Source of the DNA: an uncultured bacterium
Lineage (GTDB): Bacteria; Bacteroidota; Bacteroidia; Chitinophagales; Chitinophagaceae
Assembly: GCA_903957405.1 (NCBI GenBank)
Contig: CAJBPC010000114.1
Location: 1-7,222, forward strand
DNA length: 7,222 nt
Reading direction: 5' to 3'
Shown: positions 5,532 through 7,222 of the stretch, one piece after another
Numbering within the stretch: the first letter of the stretch is position 1
Layout: every line of letters starts with the position of its first letter
The notes under the pieces: generated by a model
Told to the model about the DNA's origin: nothing
Databases searched by the model: none
The model's input: the letters and a program-made list of their open reading frames with translations, nothing else
Made by a program: the position numbers and the translations under genes

Positions 5532-7222
5532 ATGAAAAAAATATCGATATACCTCACCTTGCTCATCACGGGACTGACCTTCGGCTCGTGTAAGAAATAC
5601 CTCGAAGTGCAGCCACTCGACAAGGTTCCGGTGGAACAATTGCTGCTTGATCCGAACGGTATCAAGGTGCTTCTTGCGAACCTGTACAGCCGGATGCCGG
5701 TGGAGGACTTCAAATACAATCCTGCACAGGGGTTCAACTATCACCGTACTACCAGCCAGAGCAACTATGTCGAACCCGGTTTCGGCACGACTTACTTCAC
5801 CGATGAGGCCACACTGTCGCAAGGCTCCGGTGTGGGTCCCGTCGGGGAAGGATTCTGGGCTTATGATGCCATCCGACAGACGAATCAACTGGCAGAGCAG
5901 CTGCCATCGGTGACGACCATCACGGAAGCCCAACGCAATGCGATCATCGGCGAATGCCGCTTCATCCGCGCTTATATTTATTTCCAGCTGGCGAAGCGCT
6001 ATGGCGGTGTTCCCATCATCGAGAAATCCCTGGAGTACAAGCCCGGGACAGACAACGCCGAACTGTTCATCCCGCGCAGCACCGAAAAGCAGACGTATGA
6101 TTTCATCCTCAACGAGTTGGAGGAAGCGTCCAAGACCATGCAGGCTTCATACTCGGCCGTCGACGGCCCGGCCCGCGCCACCAAATGGGCGGCACTGTCT
6201 CTAAAGTCACGGGTCGCCCTCTATGCGGCATCCCTGGCCAAGTATTGGAACAGGGCTCCGCTGGTGGGGGATGCTGTGACCCAAAAGCTCGTGGGTGGCA
6301 TGTCTTCTGCCGATGCTGACGGTTACTATCAGCAATGCATAGACGCTTCTGCTGCAGTCATCACCAATTCCGGTAAAGGCATCTTCAAGCCTACGCCGGC
6401 AAACCGTGCCGAAGCGGCAAAGAACTACCAGGACATGTTCCAGTCACCCGCACTGGCCGACATCGAAGTGCTCTTCAAGAAATCATATGTCGATGGTATC
6501 ACGACCTTCTTACAGGGGCATAACAATGACTTGTACTACAACCCATCACAGACCAATACCGGCGGTATCTACTACGGTCGTTCCAGTCCGACACTTGACC
6601 TGGTGGATCTGTACGAAGACTACACCGACAATGGCCAGGGCAACAGCGCCCGGTTGGTGACGCGCAACGATGGCAACGAAAACGATGTGGTGGGAGATCC
6701 CCGCAACGTGGATGTCAACAAGCCCTTCAAACTCTATGACAACCTGACGGACATCTTTGCCGGTAAAGACGCTCGTCTGCATGCTTCCGTCATTCTTCCC
6801 GGATCGAAGTGGAAGAACACGACGATCATCATGCAGGGCGGACTGATCAAGCAGGACGGATCGAAGGTTGTGTATACCAATTCCAGTGCCCTCGGTAAGG
6901 ATGGCCTCACCTATTGGTCGCTTGGTGCGAGCAGCGGCAACGGTTCGGCAGGATACTCCGGTTTTGCGGGCCTCGGCCTCAGCGCCGGCAATAATTACAC
7001 GGTCTCCGGTTTCTGTCAGAAGAAATTTACACAGGAAGCCGTGAATCCGCCCGGCAGCTATTTCGCATCCACGCTTGACTTCATCGACATGCGCTTGGCC
7101 GAGGTTTACCTCAACTATGCAGAAGCAGCCATTGAGAGCGGTAAAGGCAGTGCCGCATTGGCCGCCACTTACATCAATGCGCTCCGCAAACGTGCCGGAC
7201 ATGTCGATAACATCCCCGCAAC
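5532..7222 (+). CDS. SusD/RagB-family nutrient-binding lipoprotein (3' end cut by window)
   Basis: The surface-exposed lipoprotein that caps the SusC barrel and binds the ligand. I chose the ATG at 5532, which gives a compact lipoprotein signal MKKISIYLTLLITGLTFGSC with the lipidated Cys at residue 20. The ATG at 5520, directly after the susC stop, is an alternative adding MIEI, whose acidic residue is less usual in a signal peptide. KKYLEVQPLDKVP after the Cys is the usual SusD mature start. The N-terminal SusD domain includes WAYDAIRQTNQLAEQLP, the TPR-like helix RFIRAYIYFQLAKRYGGVPI at 143-162 and the helix from T217 (TKWAALSLKSRVALYAAS). The C-terminal domain shows DMRLAEVYLNYAEAAIESGK from residue 519, then INALRKRAG. 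The frame is open to the window end, 563 full codons; family length suggests roughly a further hundred residues beyond. It is co-transcribed with susC, with a 12-base gap. The bound ligand is unknown. Confidence 0.95.
   Translation, partial: MKKISIYLTLLITGLTFGSCKKYLEVQPLDKVPVEQLLLDPNGIKVLLANLYSRMPVEDFKYNPAQGFNYHRTTSQSNYVEPGFGTTYFTDEATLSQGSGVGPVGEGFWAYDAIRQTNQLAEQLPSVTTITEAQRNAIIGECRFIRAYIYFQLAKRYGGVPIIEKSLEYKPGTDNAELFIPRSTEKQTYDFILNELEEASKTMQASYSAVDGPARATKWAALSLKSRVALYAASLAKYWNRAPLVGDAVTQKLVGGMSSADADGYYQQCIDASAAVITNSGKGIFKPTPANRAEAAKNYQDMFQSPALADIEVLFKKSYVDGITTFLQGHNNDLYYNPSQTNTGGIYYGRSSPTLDLVDLYEDYTDNGQGNSARLVTRNDGNENDVVGDPRNVDVNKPFKLYDNLTDIFAGKDARLHASVILPGSKWKNTTIIMQGGLIKQDGSKVVYTNSSALGKDGLTYWSLGASSGNGSAGYSGFAGLGLSAGNNYTVSGFCQKKFTQEAVNPPGSYFASTLDFIDMRLAEVYLNYAEAAIESGKGSAALAATYINALRKRAGHVDNIPA

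Noticed and set aside
5373..5933. A 186-codon minus-strand open frame across the susC-susD junction
   Set aside because: It is antisense to two conserved genes that form an operon, with no domain signal.
6546..7202. A 218-codon minus-strand open frame inside susD
   Set aside because: It is the mirror of a clear SusD coding frame and has no independent support.

Overview
The window looks like a chromosomal segment of a Bacteroidota bacterium, most likely in or near the Chitinophagaceae. The reasons are a SusC/SusD outer-membrane pair, a TonB with the Lys/Glu/Pro-rich linker and PKWKPA...AYRRQP C-terminus common in that group, a LacI-family regulator with the NKAALSLL-type hinge seen in Bacteroidota, and A-rich gene starts without a clear Shine-Dalgarno sequence. 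The taxonomic call is inference from protein style and was not checked by a search.

Layout: (1) 1-564, plus strand: the 3' part of an energy-transducing TonB gene, cut by the window start and followed by a strong intrinsic terminator at 587-619. (2) 565-1028: a 464-base convergent spacer with no gene I can support; it holds the terminator and several short dyads and direct repeats. (3) 1029-2039, minus strand: a complete LacI/GalR-family transcriptional regulator. (4) 2040-2336: a 297-base divergent control region with a perfect 16-bp LacI-type operator (2198-2213), a second imperfect CG-centred dyad nearer susC (2269-2288), nested inverted repeats and a strong hairpin in the lacI leader. (5) 2337-5519, plus strand: a complete SusC/RagA-type TonB-dependent transporter. 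(6) 5532-7222, plus strand: its SusD/RagB-type lipoprotein partner, cut by the window end.

How they work together: SusD captures a glycan or similar large ligand at the cell surface and SusC imports it across the outer membrane using energy passed on by TonB/ExbBD. The divergent LacI-type regulator probably senses a sugar derived from the ligand and controls susCD, and perhaps itself, through the palindromic operator. This SusC lacks the N-terminal STN signalling domain, which fits control by a one-component repressor rather than an ECF sigma/anti-sigma pair. No catabolic enzyme lies inside the window, so the substrate cannot be named.

I see a well-organised but recognisable regulator plus nutrient-uptake locus. 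I do not see evidence for a wholly new kind of system. The most distinctive part is the dense symmetry of the lacI-susC control region.
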